This document shows, in pieces, positions 1-8,903 of a stretch of 64,000 nucleotides of DNA. How positions within the stretch are numbered: the first letter of the stretch is position 1; every line of letters starts with the position of its first letter. The notes under the pieces are model-generated. The model ran no database searches, was not told the origin of the DNA, and worked only from the letters and a program-made list of their open reading frames with translations. The position numbers and the translations under genes are program-made. The DNA is from Fictibacillus nanhaiensis (GTDB lineage Bacteria > Bacillota > Bacilli > Bacillales > Fictibacillaceae): contig NZ_JAMBOD010000001.1 of NCBI RefSeq assembly GCF_023715445.1, forward strand, positions 1,116,001 to 1,180,000, in the 5' to 3' direction.

Positions 1-15
1 TTTCTTTTTAGCCAT
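1..15 (-). CDS. 5' end of a gene running off the window
   Basis: Only the first five codons (M-A-K-K-K) are visible, reading leftwards from an ATG at 13-15. A strong ribosome site, AAGGAGAGG on the minus strand, lies at 22-30 with good spacing. It follows the terminator of the multicopper oxidase gene, so it is probably a separate unit or read by leak-through. The product cannot be identified. Confidence 0.5.
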
Positions 16-43
16 AATTTACCTCTCCTTCATAAACAAAGAG

Positions 44-66
44 AAAAACCTCATGGCGAGGTTTTT
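44..66 (-). terminator. Rho-independent terminator of the multicopper oxidase gene
   Basis: A 9-bp perfect stem (aaaaacctc with gaggttttt) around a 5-nt loop overlaps the oxidase stop codon at 66-68. In the minus direction it ends in a T run, which suits termination of the oxidase transcript. Confidence 0.7.
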
Positions 67-1658
67 CATTCTGAAATATTATTTACTTTACCTTCATCCT
101 TGTAAAAAGGTTTGAAGTTATTATATTTCACCATAGTCATCATACCAGCTGAGGCATGATGTAAATCATGACAGTGGAACATCCAATTACCTGGGTTATC
201 AGCTACGAATGCAACTTCATATGTTTCTCCAGGCTTAACATTTAAGGTATCTTTCATTAATGGTGCTCCTTCTACAGGTTTTCCATTCTTACTTAACGCT
301 TGAAAGAAATGGCCATGTAGATGCATAGGGTGATCAGATTTATCCATACTTTTGTTTGTTAAAGTGACTTTGACTTTATCACCCTTATCCACCTTTATAT
401 TTTCAGTCTTAGGATAAGCATTCCCGTTTATGGTGTACTTCATCTCTCCGGAATCCATATCAGTAGCAAGGTCCATTTTGTATTCTACATCAAAAGAATC
501 GTTTAATGAGAAATTCCCTTTACTCTCTTTACCAAACTCACCTGGTTTCACCATGCCCGCATCTTTTTTGTGGGCAACAGTCTGCACCGCCTCTTCTTCG
601 GCTTGGATATTAATCCTCATGTCTTTGGATGCATCCATCTCACCATGGCAATCGATCGTTACGTTTTCACCTGTTGCAATGAACTCTATATCATACCTTT
701 CACCAGGTGCAACTTCAAGTAACTTATTTTCTTGTTCGATTGGTTGATTGACTGGCTGTCCATCAACATTCGTTACCTTAAAATTCAATGGAATATGAAT
801 TTTATGAGCCATATATCCGGCATTTACAAATCGGAGTTTTACTTTTTCTCCTTTTTTCGCTATGAGCGGTTTACTTTTATCATAGGACTTACCGTTTATC
901 GTATAAATATCATAAGAAGACATATCATGATTCATACCTTCCATTGAACCGTTATCGGAAGATTTGCTGTCTTTGTTTTTCTTATCCCCCATGTCCATAT
1001 TGGAATGATCCATACCTTCCATATCTTCTGTATCTGACTCATTCATATCCATGTTTGAGTGATCCATACCATCCATTTCCTCGGATTCTTGCTGTGGATT
1101 GGACTCCCATTCGTCTAAAACAAGTGAATAATCTCGATCATACTGTTCATCATCTTTAGATTCAACAATAAAGACACCGTATAACCCCTTATCAACTTGA
1201 TTTACGCTGTCTTGATGGCTATGATACCAATACGTTCCTGGGGTATCTGCGACAAACTTATACGTATACTCCTTGCCCGTTTCAATAGCATCTTGTGTTA
1301 CTCCGGGAATACCATCTTGTGTATTCGATAGAGGGACTCCGTGCCAATGTATACTCACAGGCTTCGGAAGTTCATTCTTGATTGTAACCTTTACCCCTTC
1401 ACCTTCTTTTACTCTAATTTCTTGTCCAGGGACACTTCCATTATAAGTCCAAGCTTCAATCGACTTACCGGACTTCAATTCCCAATTCTCTTTTTTGGCA
1501 GTAATAGAGAACTCTTTTATTGTTTTACCTTCTAAAATTTCTTCTTTTGCTTGTACCATATTTTCATTAGATTGATCTTTTGAAACCTCTTGGCTACAAC
1601 CTGCTATAACCAAAATGAGTACCAATAACATTAAAGAAATCAACCATTGCTTTTTCAT
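66..1658 (-). CDS. Lipoprotein multicopper oxidase with Met/His-rich insert
   Basis: 530 residues. An N-terminal lipoprotein signal ends in the lipobox IAGC (Cys21), so the enzyme should be anchored outside the membrane. All four copper-ligand motifs are visible: HWHG at 104-107, HSH at 146-148, HPMHLHGH in the C-terminal third, and HCHDLHHASAGM at 495-506. Between cupredoxin domains 1 and 2 lies a Met/His/Asp-rich insert (about 195-246) with repeated MDHSNMDM units, like the methionine-rich copper-binding segments of CueO-type cuprous oxidases. The likely role is oxidising Cu(I) to Cu(II) outside the cell. The start has a GAGGAGGG ribosome site. It closes the csoR-copZ-copA gene series. A laccase-like role on other substrates is possible. 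Confidence 0.88.
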   Translation of the reverse strand: MKKQWLISLMLLVLILVIAGCSQEVSKDQSNENMVQAKEEILEGKTIKEFSITAKKENWELKSGKSIEAWTYNGSVPGQEIRVKEGEGVKVTIKNELPKPVSIHWHGVPLSNTQDGIPGVTQDAIETGKEYTYKFVADTPGTYWYHSHQDSVNQVDKGLYGVFIVESKDDEQYDRDYSLVLDEWESNPQQESEEMDGMDHSNMDMNESDTEDMEGMDHSNMDMGDKKNKDSKSSDNGSMEGMNHDMSSYDIYTINGKSYDKSKPLIAKKGEKVKLRFVNAGYMAHKIHIPLNFKVTNVDGQPVNQPIEQENKLLEVAPGERYDIEFIATGENVTIDCHGEMDASKDMRINIQAEEEAVQTVAHKKDAGMVKPGEFGKESKGNFSLNDSFDVEYKMDLATDMDSGEMKYTINGNAYPKTENIKVDKGDKVKVTLTNKSMDKSDHPMHLHGHFFQALSKNGKPVEGAPLMKDTLNVKPGETYEVAFVADNPGNWMFHCHDLHHASAGMMTMVKYNNFKPFYKDEGKVNNISE

Positions 1659-1752
1659 TGGTTTTCCCTCCTCAGAATAATCCTACTAAAAAAGTGTGCA
1701 ATTTTTATGGAGTAACCTAATAAGTTCATAGCTCTTCAAATCACGAAATAAA
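1659..1752 (-). other. Spacer before the multicopper oxidase gene
   Basis: About 95 bases between the terminator of the ScdA_N-like gene and the oxidase start. It must hold the oxidase promoter if the terminator is efficient. A stretch around 1690-1712 resembles one at 6432-6455 on the other side of the copper locus (both read tgtgcaatttttat-like), which may be a shared control element. I see no clear palindrome. Confidence 0.25.
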
Positions 1753-1782
1753 AAAAGTACCGAACAATAAATCGGTACTTTT
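1753..1782 (-). terminator. Terminator after the ScdA_N-like gene
   Basis: An 11-bp stem (aaaagtaccga with tcggtactttt) lies just past the small ScdA_N-like gene and is followed on the minus strand by a T-rich run. Confidence 0.7.
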
Positions 1783-1816
1783 CATAAAGAGTAACCTACT
1801 CTTTAATAGAAATCCT

Positions 1817-2020
1817 TCATCCACCTTTGATGCAGGTCATCTTAGAACTATTTACTCTTCTATTTAACTCATCTAATAAAATAGTTAGAGTTCTTTCATT
1901 CACTACTGAATGTAGTTTTTCACCATTATTTAAGGATATATTAAACCTTTCAAAAACTTCACTAGTATCTTGCCATACCTTAACGATATCCACTACAGAC
2001 ATGTTCGGCTGGATAACCAT
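1817..2020 (-). CDS. Small ScdA_N/DUF1858-like protein
   Basis: 67 residues from ATG 2020, chosen because GGAGGAG lies 7-8 bases upstream; a longer in-frame version starting at 2089 has no such site and would overlap the ferredoxin-like gene. The sequence MSVVDIVKVWQDTSEVFERF followed by a short helix-rich tail resembles the ScdA_N or DUF1858 fold found at the start of iron-sulfur repair (RIC/ScdA) proteins, but the usual CC pair is absent. The C-terminus carries one Cys (TCIKGG). It follows the ferredoxin-like gene by 28 bases and probably shares its transcript. A link to iron-sulfur repair under copper stress is inference. Confidence 0.5.
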   Translation of the reverse strand: MVIQPNMSVVDIVKVWQDTSEVFERFNISLNNGEKLHSVVNERTLTILLDELNRRVNSSKMTCIKGG

Positions 2021-2048
2021 CAACTGCTCCTCCGATGAATAAAGTATT

Positions 2049-2381
2049 TTATTTATTATCCTGAAATCTCGCAAATGACTTACCGTCATACGTATAAGCT
2101 AGAGCGTCATCTATCCTTTGATCAGACTTAATCTTATCGATCAGTTGTTTTCCCTTTTCAGAAGTCATCTCTTTATACCAGTCCCCCTCAGGGTAGACTA
2201 CGACTGTCGGACCCTCTTTACATCTTCCGTTGCATAAGGTTTTAGTAGTATGAATTTTGTTTAATAACCCTTGATCTTTAATTTCTTTTCGGACGGCATC
2301 CGTAACTTTCTCAGCTCCATTTTTGATGCAGCTAACTCCGTTACACAATAACACGTGTTTTGAAACGCCAGATAGTTCCAT
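2049..2381 (-). CDS. (2Fe-2S) thioredoxin-like ferredoxin
   Basis: 110 residues starting at ATG 2381 (MELSGVSKHV), preferred over GTG 2393 because GAGGTG lies 9 bases before the ATG. Four cysteines, at about 13, 18, 50 and 54 (LLCNGVSC ... TLCNGRCKEGPTVVVYPEG), give the pattern of the Shethna-type thioredoxin-like 2Fe-2S ferredoxins. It sits between the secreted metal-binding protein and the ScdA_N-like peptide in the copper series. Its electron partner is unknown; a cobalamin-pathway ferredoxin of the same fold exists, but the context here is copper. Confidence 0.75.
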   Translation of the reverse strand: MELSGVSKHVLLCNGVSCIKNGAEKVTDAVRKEIKDQGLLNKIHTTKTLCNGRCKEGPTVVVYPEGDWYKEMTSEKGKQLIDKIKSDQRIDDALAYTYDGKSFARFQDNK

Positions 2382-2421
2382 AAAATACTTCACCTCGTTT
2401 CCGAGAGATCGAACGAAAAAT

Positions 2422-3285
2422 TTATTTTACTTCTACAACAAATGGATACACATTTACTTTTCCATTTATCTTAAATTCACCCCAAATTTTATAGATGCCT
2501 GGCTGGTCAAATTTTGTGGCAAACTTTGTATCTGTTTCCGATAGAGGGTGGACGTGAACATACTTATCTCCACCTTCGTCTAGAATGACGACATGACCAA
2601 GCGCACCAAGGTATGCCTCAGGTTTTACGTTCTTCAAATCAAAATCTAGAACAATCTCTTTGTTCGATTTAAAGATGTTTGGACTCATTGTCACTGTATG
2701 ACCATTAACTGTTTTTGTGAAAGCGGCATCTGGTTTTATGGTTTCGTGTCCACCATGAGCATCACCGTTTCCAGCCTCAAAAGACAAAGGCTGGACTACG
2801 TAATTTTTATCTTTTGGTTTGATATCAACAAACGCTTTATAGTGACCATCTTTAAGTTCGTGCTGTATCGCGAACACACCTTTGCCTTTATTCTCTGGAT
2901 GAAGGTGATAATACTGCTGCAGATCATCATTCACAATGATCAAGTGCATCAGTTTCTCATGATTGATCTCTAATTCCTCTACTGGGTTCCCCTCTTTATC
3001 TTTCAATTCAATATGAATTAGATTGTTTTCGAAATGTAGAGTTGGAGTAATATCACTATTTTTTGATACATCGCCTTGATCCTCACCATGATCACCATGA
3101 CCATCATCGTGCTTTTCATTATCTTTTGTATCAGATGAATCAGTTGTCTTCTGTTCTCCATCATGACCTGCATGTTCACTAGTCGATGGTTCTGCATATT
3201 TTGCATATACGGAATAGCTCCCAATCACTATAACGAGTATCAACACAGCCGACAATGTCCACCTTAAAACGATATTGTCCTTCAT
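2422..3285 (-). CDS. Membrane-anchored His-rich secreted metal-binding protein
   Basis: 287 residues. One N-terminal transmembrane or signal segment (about 8-27) leads into an Asp/His-rich linker (about 35-75, rich in HDDGHGDHGE-type runs). The outer part holds two related beta-sandwich halves, each with a His cluster: MHLIIVNDDLQQYYHLHPE and, later, LGHVVILDEGGDKYVHVHP. Paired motifs of this kind occur in uncharacterised periplasmic or surface proteins next to copper ATPases. It starts 12 bases after copA with GGGAGGGG as ribosome site, so the two are surely co-transcribed. A role in binding copper outside the membrane is inferred from the histidines and the neighbours. Confidence 0.6.
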   Translation of the reverse strand: MKDNIVLRWTLSAVLILVIVIGSYSVYAKYAEPSTSEHAGHDGEQKTTDSSDTKDNEKHDDGHGDHGEDQGDVSKNSDITPTLHFENNLIHIELKDKEGNPVEELEINHEKLMHLIIVNDDLQQYYHLHPENKGKGVFAIQHELKDGHYKAFVDIKPKDKNYVVQPLSFEAGNGDAHGGHETIKPDAAFTKTVNGHTVTMSPNIFKSNKEIVLDFDLKNVKPEAYLGALGHVVILDEGGDKYVHVHPLSETDTKFATKFDQPGIYKIWGEFKINGKVNVYPFVVEVK

Positions 3286-3297
3286 AAAATCCCCTCC

Positions 3298-5709
3298 CTA
3301 CAGTTTTACCTTTTGTAATCGAAGTGCATTTAGAACTACTGATACAGAACTGAATGCCATCGCAGCGCCTGCAAGCCATGGTGCCAGAAATCCTAGTGCT
3401 GCAACAGGGATGCCTAGCACGTTATAAGCAAAAGCCCAAAAAAGGTTTTGTTTGATGTTTCGTATTGTCTTTTTACTCATGTAGATGGCATCTGCAATGC
3501 TGTTCAGATCTCCACGGATCAAAGTAACATCCGCTGCCTCCATAGCCACATCGGTTCCGGTTCCAATCGCCATCCCGATATCTGCAACGGCTAAAGCTGG
3601 AGCATCATTTATTCCGTCACCGACCATGGCTACTTTATTTCCTTGCTCCTGGAGCTTTTTCACCTCATCTGCTTTTCCTTCAGGAAGAACTTCAGCGATG
3701 ACATGATCAATTCCCACTTGTTTAGCAATGTATTTAGCTGTTTGCTGATTATCTCCCGTAATCATAATGACTTTAAGATTCATTTCTTTTAATCGGGAAA
3801 TGGCATCTTTTGATGTTTCTTTGATCGTATCGGCTACGGCAATTATGCCTGCATATACTCCGTCTATCGCCACAAGCATCGCCGTTTTACCGGATCTTTC
3901 AAGTTCCTCCATCTGATTATCAGTATCATTGATGATAATGTTGTTTTCTTTCATTAATTTTCGTGTACCGATAAAGAGTGTTTTCCCCTCCACTACGGCT
4001 TTGATACCAAAACCAGGGATAGCATCAAAATCTTCTGAATCGGATAACTGGATTCCTTTATCGGTAATCCCTTCTACGATAGCTTGTGCTAAAGGATGTT
4101 CAGAATTTTTTTCAGCTGATCCGACAAGTTTTAACACTTCTTCTTCACTGAATGATGGTTCCACAATGATATCTGTAAGTTCTGGAGTACCGTTTGTAAC
4201 CGTACCTGTTTTATCTAAGATTACAGTATCGATTCGATGAGTTGTTTCTAAATGTTCTCCACCTTTAAATAAAATACCAAACTCAGCGGAGCGGCCAGAG
4301 CCTGCCATGATTGAAGTTGGAGTCGCTAAACCAAGTGCACAAGGACAAGCTATAACTAGTACAGCAATCAATTTTTCAAGTGCAACAGCAAATTCTCCGG
4401 GACTTACCCAAACAAACCAGATAATGAAGGTAAGAACAGCGATGCCTACAACTATAGGCACGAATACACCAGAGATTTGGTCAGCTAGACGCTGGATCGG
4501 CGCTTTTGAACCTTGTGCTTCCTCAACGACTTTTATGATTTGAGCCAGGGCCGTATCTTTCCCTACTTTTGTTGCCTTTATTTTTAGGAAGCCGTTTTTA
4601 TTAATGGTTGCACCGATTACGGTATCCCCCACTGTCTTATCGACAGGTACACTCTCACCTGTCAGCATCGATTCATCTAAAGCTGAACGCCCTTCGATGA
4701 TTTCACCATCGACCGGTACTTTATCACCTGGTTTTACATATACGATATCACCGGCTTCCACTTCTTCTATCGCTATTTCGATTTCTTTACCATCACGAAC
4801 CACGATAGCTGTCTTAGCTTGCAGTCCCATCAGTTTCTTAATCGCTTCTGAGGAACGGCCTTTTGCTTTTGCTTCGAAAAGTTTTCCCAAAACGATAAGC
4901 GTAATTAAAACTGCCGATGTTTCAAAATACATCTCCACCATCCCTTGATTGGTACCGATGGAAAGGATTGATAGATACAGGCTATAAAAATAAGCTGCAG
5001 AAGTTCCAAGTGCTACGAGTACATCCATGTTCGCACTTCTATTCCGAAGTGCTTTATATGCTCCTACATAAAATTGTTTCCCTACAACAAACTGTACAGG
5101 TGTCGCGAGTGCCAATTGAACCCAAGGATTCATGAACATATCAGGCAGATAGATAAAAGATGTAAACTCAAAATGACTGACCATCGCCCACAATAAAGGG
5201 AAAGAGAGGATGACAGAAAAGATGAATTTCCCTTTTTGCTTTTCGATCTCAATCGCCCTGTGATCAACAGATTCTTTGTTGCTTTCGTCCTTTAGGGATG
5301 CTCCATATCCTAATTGTTCTACCTTTTTAATCATATCGGAAACGGATACTTCAGAAGGGTTATATTGAACAGTACCTGTTTCCAGAGCTAAGTTGATGTT
5401 GGCTTTTACTACACCAGGAAGTTTATTCAATCCCTTTTCAATCCTTGTGGCACAAGCAGCACATGTCATACCTGTCAGGTTAAACTCTGCCTTTTCGGTT
5501 ACGACTCCATAACCAAGGTCTTGAATTTTTTTCTCGATGTCAGAGACTTTTATGAGATTCGGGTCATAAGAAACTGTAGATTTTTCAAGAGCAAGGTTTA
5601 CACCTGCTTTCTCGACCCCTTCCAACTTGTTCAAACCTTTTTCAATTCTTATTGCACAGGCAGCACAAGTCATACCTGATATTTGCAATGTCGTTTCTTT
5701 TTTACTCAT
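3298..5709 (-). CDS. copA: Cu(I)-exporting P1B-type ATPase
   Basis: 803 residues from ATG 5709 (MSKKETT); the upstream ATGs at 5730 and 5718/5721 fall inside or against the GGAAGGG ribosome site. Two heavy-metal-associated domains with MTCAAC motifs come first, then eight membrane helices, with the CPC copper site ([12 protein letters not shown]), the phosphorylation loop DKTGTVTNG, a [10 protein letters not shown] hinge, and C-terminal helices with the usual N and MxxS-type residues. It pumps Cu(I) out of the cytoplasm. It follows copZ after a hairpin and has its own CsoR-type inverted repeat just upstream, so it can be both read through from csoR-copZ and started locally. Confidence 0.95.
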   Translation of the reverse strand: MSKKETTLQISGMTCAACAIRIEKGLNKLEGVEKAGVNLALEKSTVSYDPNLIKVSDIEKKIQDLGYGVVTEKAEFNLTGMTCAACATRIEKGLNKLPGVVKANINLALETGTVQYNPSEVSVSDMIKKVEQLGYGASLKDESNKESVDHRAIEIEKQKGKFIFSVILSFPLLWAMVSHFEFTSFIYLPDMFMNPWVQLALATPVQFVVGKQFYVGAYKALRNRSANMDVLVALGTSAAYFYSLYLSILSIGTNQGMVEMYFETSAVLITLIVLGKLFEAKAKGRSSEAIKKLMGLQAKTAIVVRDGKEIEIAIEEVEAGDIVYVKPGDKVPVDGEIIEGRSALDESMLTGESVPVDKTVGDTVIGATINKNGFLKIKATKVGKDTALAQIIKVVEEAQGSKAPIQRLADQISGVFVPIVVGIAVLTFIIWFVWVSPGEFAVALEKLIAVLVIACPCALGLATPTSIMAGSGRSAEFGILFKGGEHLETTHRIDTVILDKTGTVTNGTPELTDIIVEPSFSEEEVLKLVGSAEKNSEHPLAQAIVEGITDKGIQLSDSEDFDAIPGFGIKAVVEGKTLFIGTRKLMKENNIIINDTDNQMEELERSGKTAMLVAIDGVYAGIIAVADTIKETSKDAISRLKEMNLKVIMITGDNQQTAKYIAKQVGIDHVIAEVLPEGKADEVKKLQEQGNKVAMVGDGINDAPALAVADIGMAIGTGTDVAMEAADVTLIRGDLNSIADAIYMSKKTIRNIKQNLFWAFAYNVLGIPVAALGFLAPWLAGAAMAFSSVSVVLNALRLQKVKL

Positions 5710-5728
5710 GGTTTTCATCATCCCTTCC

Positions 5729-5749
5729 ATATACCTATACGGGGTATAT
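5729..5749. promoter_or_regulatory. CsoR-type inverted repeat before copA
   Basis: A 7-bp inverted repeat (atatacc / ggtatat) flanks a 7-bp G/C-containing centre, 20 bases upstream of the copA start. The layout and the CCCC/GGGG core resemble CsoR operators. A separate copper-controlled promoter for copA is inferred; I cannot place its -10 and -35 with confidence. Confidence 0.55.
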
Positions 5750-5765
5750 TTAAGCTGAAAAGAGA

Positions 5766-5785
5766 GCGTGCTATGATAAGCACGC
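5766..5785 (-). terminator. Hairpin between copZ and copA
   Basis: A perfect 7-bp GC-rich stem (gcgtgct / agcacgc, 6-nt loop) directly follows the copZ stop and is followed by TCTCTTTT on the minus strand. It may terminate or attenuate transcripts so that the small chaperone is made in excess over the pump. Confidence 0.5.
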
Positions 5786-5788
5786 GAT

Positions 5789-5995
5789 TTATTTTACATC
5801 GTAACCTTGATCATCGATCGTCTCTTTAATCTTATCCAAGTTTACTTTTGAAGAATCATATTCTACCTCAACGTTACCTTCTTGAAGGTTTACTTTTGTA
5901 TATGAGACACCGTCTAACTTTCCAACGCTTCCTTCAATAGCATTTACACAGTGGTTACAAGACATGCCTTCTACTTTTAATGTGATTTTTTCCAA
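5789..5995 (-). CDS. copZ: Copper chaperone
   Basis: 68 residues forming one ferredoxin-like HMA domain, with the Cu(I)-binding MSCNHC motif (Cys13, Cys16) and the typical end DDQGYDVK. It carries Cu(I) to the CopA metal-binding domains and to CsoR. It lies between csoR (15-base gap) and copA, the standard Bacillus arrangement. Confidence 0.93.
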   Translation of the reverse strand: MEKITLKVEGMSCNHCVNAIEGSVGKLDGVSYTKVNLQEGNVEVEYDSSKVNLDKIKETIDDQGYDVK

Positions 5996-6010
5996 AATTA
6001 TCTCTCCCTA

Positions 6011-6343
6011 TTATTTCATTAATTTTTTTACAGTAACAAGCAGTTCATCGAGCACTTCTTCATCGCCTTCTTGGATTCTTTCCACAACACAACTTTTCAA
6101 ATGGCCTTCAAGTAATATCTTACCTACACTATTTAATGCTGATTGAATAGCTGAAATTTGAGTGATAACGTCGTCACAGTAAGTATCGCGATCAATCAAT
6201 CCTTTAACACCTCGAATTTGCCCTTCTATCCGATTCAAACGTGTAATCAAATTGCTCTTTATTTTATCTGAATGATGACTCTTCCGTTCATTCGTATCAC
6301 AACATTGATTATTATTTAGATCATCTGGTTTAACTATTTCCAT
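6011..6343 (-). CDS. csoR: Copper-sensing repressor CsoR
   Basis: 110 residues, all-helical CsoR/RcnR family. The Cu(I) ligand triad is in place: Cys56 (DTYCDDV), His81 and Cys85 (LLEGHLKSCVVERI). An unusual N-terminal extension of about 30 residues contains a CC pair and HH. Apo-CsoR represses, and Cu(I) binding releases DNA. It is first in the csoR-copZ-copA series. AGGAGGT lies 6 bases before the ATG, and a matching operator lies upstream at 6373-6392. Confidence 0.92.
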   Translation of the reverse strand: MEIVKPDDLNNNQCCDTNERKSHHSDKIKSNLITRLNRIEGQIRGVKGLIDRDTYCDDVITQISAIQSALNSVGKILLEGHLKSCVVERIQEGDEEVLDELLVTVKKLMK

Positions 6344-6372
6344 CAGATAACCTCCTTTATTTATTTTAATAT

Positions 6373-6392
6373 TACTATACCCCCCTACCCTA
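6373..6392 (-). promoter_or_regulatory. CsoR operator within the csoR promoter
   Basis: Minus strand TAGGGTAGGGGGGTATAGTA. It closely matches my recollection of the G-rich pseudo-palindromic copZA operator of Bacillus subtilis. It fits in the spacer between a TTTACA -35 element and a TAATAT -10 element (18-bp spacing), so a bound repressor would block RNA polymerase. It also lies upstream of the divergent cupredoxin gene. Confidence 0.7.
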
Positions 6393-6527
6393 TGTAAAGC
6401 CTAATTTTAAATTTTATTATTTATTTCATATAAAATGTGCATTTTTTATCGAGTTTGCAATGAACCTGCATAAATCGATATCTTCCTCTCATAACTTAGA
6501 AAGAAGGAATGGACAAGGAGGGCTTAA

Positions 6528-7472
6528 ATGTCAATTTACATTTTAGGGGTGTTAGTGATTTGCACTGCTTTAGTTTTTCTATCTTCTTTTTTTTATAAAG
6601 CTAAAGATTCCTTAATGAACAATATGGTATACGTAATGGCTTACACTATGAGTATGGGTTTAACCGCTGGATTTTATTTAGGGGTGTACTATAATGATAA
6701 TCTGCTGTATGCCACACTATTCTCAATTTTATTAAGTGGTCTAGCAGGTTTATTAATTGGATCTAAACTCCATTTTCATCTGATGGTCGAAGGACTTTTT
6801 TCTGGTATAATGGCCGGGATGATGGGAGCTATGTTAACAGTGATGTTAAGTTCAAAACAAGCTCAGATTTTGATAATGATAGGAATCTTACTCACGGTGG
6901 GAATAACAATTTTATGTATTCTACAATTCTTATCCGAAACACTTAAGTCTCATCTTGAAAGATACTTCAATCTCATCATGCTTTTTGGATGCGCAGTGCT
7001 GTTTATGGTTTTTTTAAAATTTCCTGATGATATTATTAAACCTCATGGAAACGCAGCAAAGCAGCATGAACAGCATTCATCTTCATCAGCTGATAAGAAG
7101 GAAATGAAACAACTTGAACCGGAAGAAGTTTTCAACTGGAAGGTAGAAATAAAAGATTATAGATACCTTTCATCAAATGTCAGTTTAAAAAGAGATCAAA
7201 AAGTACTCTTAACATTATTAAATGATGATTCAGTAGAACATGATATTGAAATTTCTCCTTTTTCATTCGAGAATCTAGTAACATCGAACACTCACTCGAA
7301 ACATGAGCATACTATGACAAAAGAAGATGATTCTGTCTTTCATCTACATGTTGAACCAAATGGATCCAACCAGGTATCGTTCATTCCTAAAGAATCAGGT
7401 GTTTATACTTACTATTGTACAATCCCGGGACACAAAGAATCAGGGATGATCGGGAAAATAAAAGTTTCATGA
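6528..7472 (+). CDS. Polytopic membrane protein with C-terminal cupredoxin domain
   Basis: 314 residues. The first 170 or so contain about six hydrophobic helices, with Met-rich stretches such as GIMAGMMGAM. A His-rich linker (about 180-200) precedes a cupredoxin domain with a type-1 copper site: a His in VEHDIEI, then YYCTIPGHKESGM supplying Cys, His and Met. The fold resembles the C-terminal domain of nitrous oxide reductase or cytochrome oxidase subunit II, but the CuA cysteine pair is absent. It is transcribed divergently from csoR, with AAGGAGGG before the ATG. Copper storage or delivery at the membrane is a reasonable guess. Confidence 0.65.
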   Translation: MSIYILGVLVICTALVFLSSFFYKAKDSLMNNMVYVMAYTMSMGLTAGFYLGVYYNDNLLYATLFSILLSGLAGLLIGSKLHFHLMVEGLFSGIMAGMMGAMLTVMLSSKQAQILIMIGILLTVGITILCILQFLSETLKSHLERYFNLIMLFGCAVLFMVFLKFPDDIIKPHGNAAKQHEQHSSSSADKKEMKQLEPEEVFNWKVEIKDYRYLSSNVSLKRDQKVLLTLLNDDSVEHDIEISPFSFENLVTSNTHSKHEHTMTKEDDSVFHLHVEPNGSNQVSFIPKESGVYTYYCTIPGHKESGMIGKIKVS

Positions 7473-7476
7473 AGAA

Positions 7477-7501
7477 AAAACCCTCTGGAATGGAGGGTTT
7501 T
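7477..7501. terminator. Bidirectional terminator between convergent genes
   Basis: A 9-bp stem (aaaaccctc / gagggtttt) has A and T runs on both sides. It lies between the cupredoxin gene and the convergent second CsoR-family gene. Confidence 0.75.
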
Positions 7502-7508
7502 AATTTGT

Positions 7509-7853
7509 TTATGATTTTGTAAATTGATGGATCACCTTCATCAGCTCACTTACAGCTTCAGTACCTTGGTTTGAATTAATAGCATCCGTAACACAATGGT
7601 GTGTATGAGTTTCTAATAAGTTGAAACCCACTTTTTTTACAGCTGCATTGATCGCACTTAATTGAACGATAATATCTATACAATAACGTTCATCGTGAAT
7701 CATGTTCTGAATGCCTCGTACTTGACCTTCAATTCGCTTCAATCGATTCAACAATTCTTCTTTTTCTTTTTGTGATCTAGTTGTATGTTTTTCTTCTGCA
7801 GCAGTTGAATCACAGCAACCGTGTTGTTCTTCCATAACGTTTTCTAGTGCCAT
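7509..7853 (-). CDS. Second CsoR-family metal-sensing repressor
   Basis: 114 residues. Cys58, His83 and Cys87 keep the exact spacing of the CsoR Cu(I) triad, with two extra histidines (ETHTHHC). Like the first CsoR it has an N-terminal extension with a CC pair (HGCCDS). It is the last gene of the long operon, 19 bases after the second OppD-like gene, with GAGGTG before its ATG. Autoregulation of the operon through the operator at 19821-19840 is the simplest reading, but the first CsoR could also act there. Nickel or cobalt sensing cannot be excluded. Confidence 0.8.
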   Translation of the reverse strand: MALENVMEEQHGCCDSTAAEEKHTTRSQKEKEELLNRLKRIEGQVRGIQNMIHDERYCIDIIVQLSAINAAVKKVGFNLLETHTHHCVTDAINSNQGTEAVSELMKVIHQFTKS

Positions 7854-7872
7854 CTTTTCACCTCTGTGTTTT

Positions 7873-8895
7873 TTACATAATCTTTTTCTCTTTATTTTTA
7901 AAAGTTAAAGGACTTTCCACCATAGGAGCTCTTTCGTCATTCAGCCAACATGAGGCATGATGACCTTTATCGATTATAAAAGAAGTTGGTTTTTCTTCTT
8001 CACAAACATCTAGTACATATGGACATCTAGCTGCAAAAGAGCAACCTTTTGTTAGTTGCGATAAATCTGGAGGGGATCCATCTATTCCTTTTAACGGCTT
8101 TTTACTGTCAACATCCGGGATTGATTGTAAAAGTCCCCATGTATAGGGGTGTCTTGATTTGTAGAAGATCTCATTAACTGTTCCGCTCTCTACTATTTCA
8201 CCAGCATACATGACTAATATTCTATCTGCCATGTTTGCCACGATGCCTAAATCATGAGTGATCAGTATGATGGACATATTCAACTTCGGCTGTAACTCTT
8301 TTAACAGTTCGATTATTTGAGCTTGGATGGATACATCTAATGCTGTTGTAGGCTCATCTGCTATGAGAATGGACGGTTCACAGATGAGCGCCATGGCAAT
8401 GCCTACCCTTTGGCGCATACCACCGCTTAGTTCGTGAGGATACTTTCTACTATTGTATTCTGGTTCTGGAATTCCAACAAGTTTGAGCATCCTATGAACT
8501 TTTTCCCACACTTCTTTTTTCGGTAACTTATCGTGAACTATTAATCCTTCTGCGATCTGCTCACCAATTCTCATGGTCGGGTTTAATGAGGTCATAGGGT
8601 CCTGGAATACCATTGCAATTTTTTTGCCGCGGTATTTGACCATTTCTTTCTTTGAAAGCTGGGTTAGTTCAGTTTCTTTATAAAGGATGGATCCATCAAC
8701 TATTTTAGCGTTTTGTGGCGGTAGTAGTTTAAGTATACTTTTGGCAGTCACGGACTTCCCGCTGCCAGACTCGCCAACGATCGCTAGCACTTCTTCTTTT
8801 CCTAAACTAAAAGAAACTCCTCTCAAGGCATTTATTGTTTTCTTTTTTGCGTAAAACTCGACATGAAGGTTGCTCACCTCTAAAAGATTTGTCAT
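7873..8895 (-). CDS. Oligopeptide-type ABC transporter ATPase (system 2, OppD-like)
   Basis: 340 residues. Walker [12 protein letters not shown] signature LSGGMRQRV, Walker [10 protein letters not shown] and the switch His (ITHDLG) are all present. The C-terminal oligopeptide/dipeptide domain carries the four Cys found in DppD-type ATPases ([14 protein letters not shown] ... SCWL). It follows its permease by 8 bases. No OppF partner gene accompanies this system, so it may form a homodimer or borrow the OppF of system 1. Confidence 0.85.
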   Translation of the reverse strand: MTNLLEVSNLHVEFYAKKKTINALRGVSFSLGKEEVLAIVGESGSGKSVTAKSILKLLPPQNAKIVDGSILYKETELTQLSKKEMVKYRGKKIAMVFQDPMTSLNPTMRIGEQIAEGLIVHDKLPKKEVWEKVHRMLKLVGIPEPEYNSRKYPHELSGGMRQRVGIAMALICEPSILIADEPTTALDVSIQAQIIELLKELQPKLNMSIILITHDLGIVANMADRILVMYAGEIVESGTVNEIFYKSRHPYTWGLLQSIPDVDSKKPLKGIDGSPPDLSQLTKGCSFAARCPYVLDVCEEEKPTSFIIDKGHHASCWLNDERAPMVESPLTFKNKEKKIM

Positions 8896-8903
8896 CTACT
8901 CAC

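Noticed and set aside
7509-7853. A CstR persulfide sensor or RcnR nickel sensor
   Set aside because: The Cys58-His83-Cys87 spacing equals that of copper CsoR; CstR lacks the His, and RcnR has an N-terminal His ligand set. Kept as CsoR-type with some doubt.
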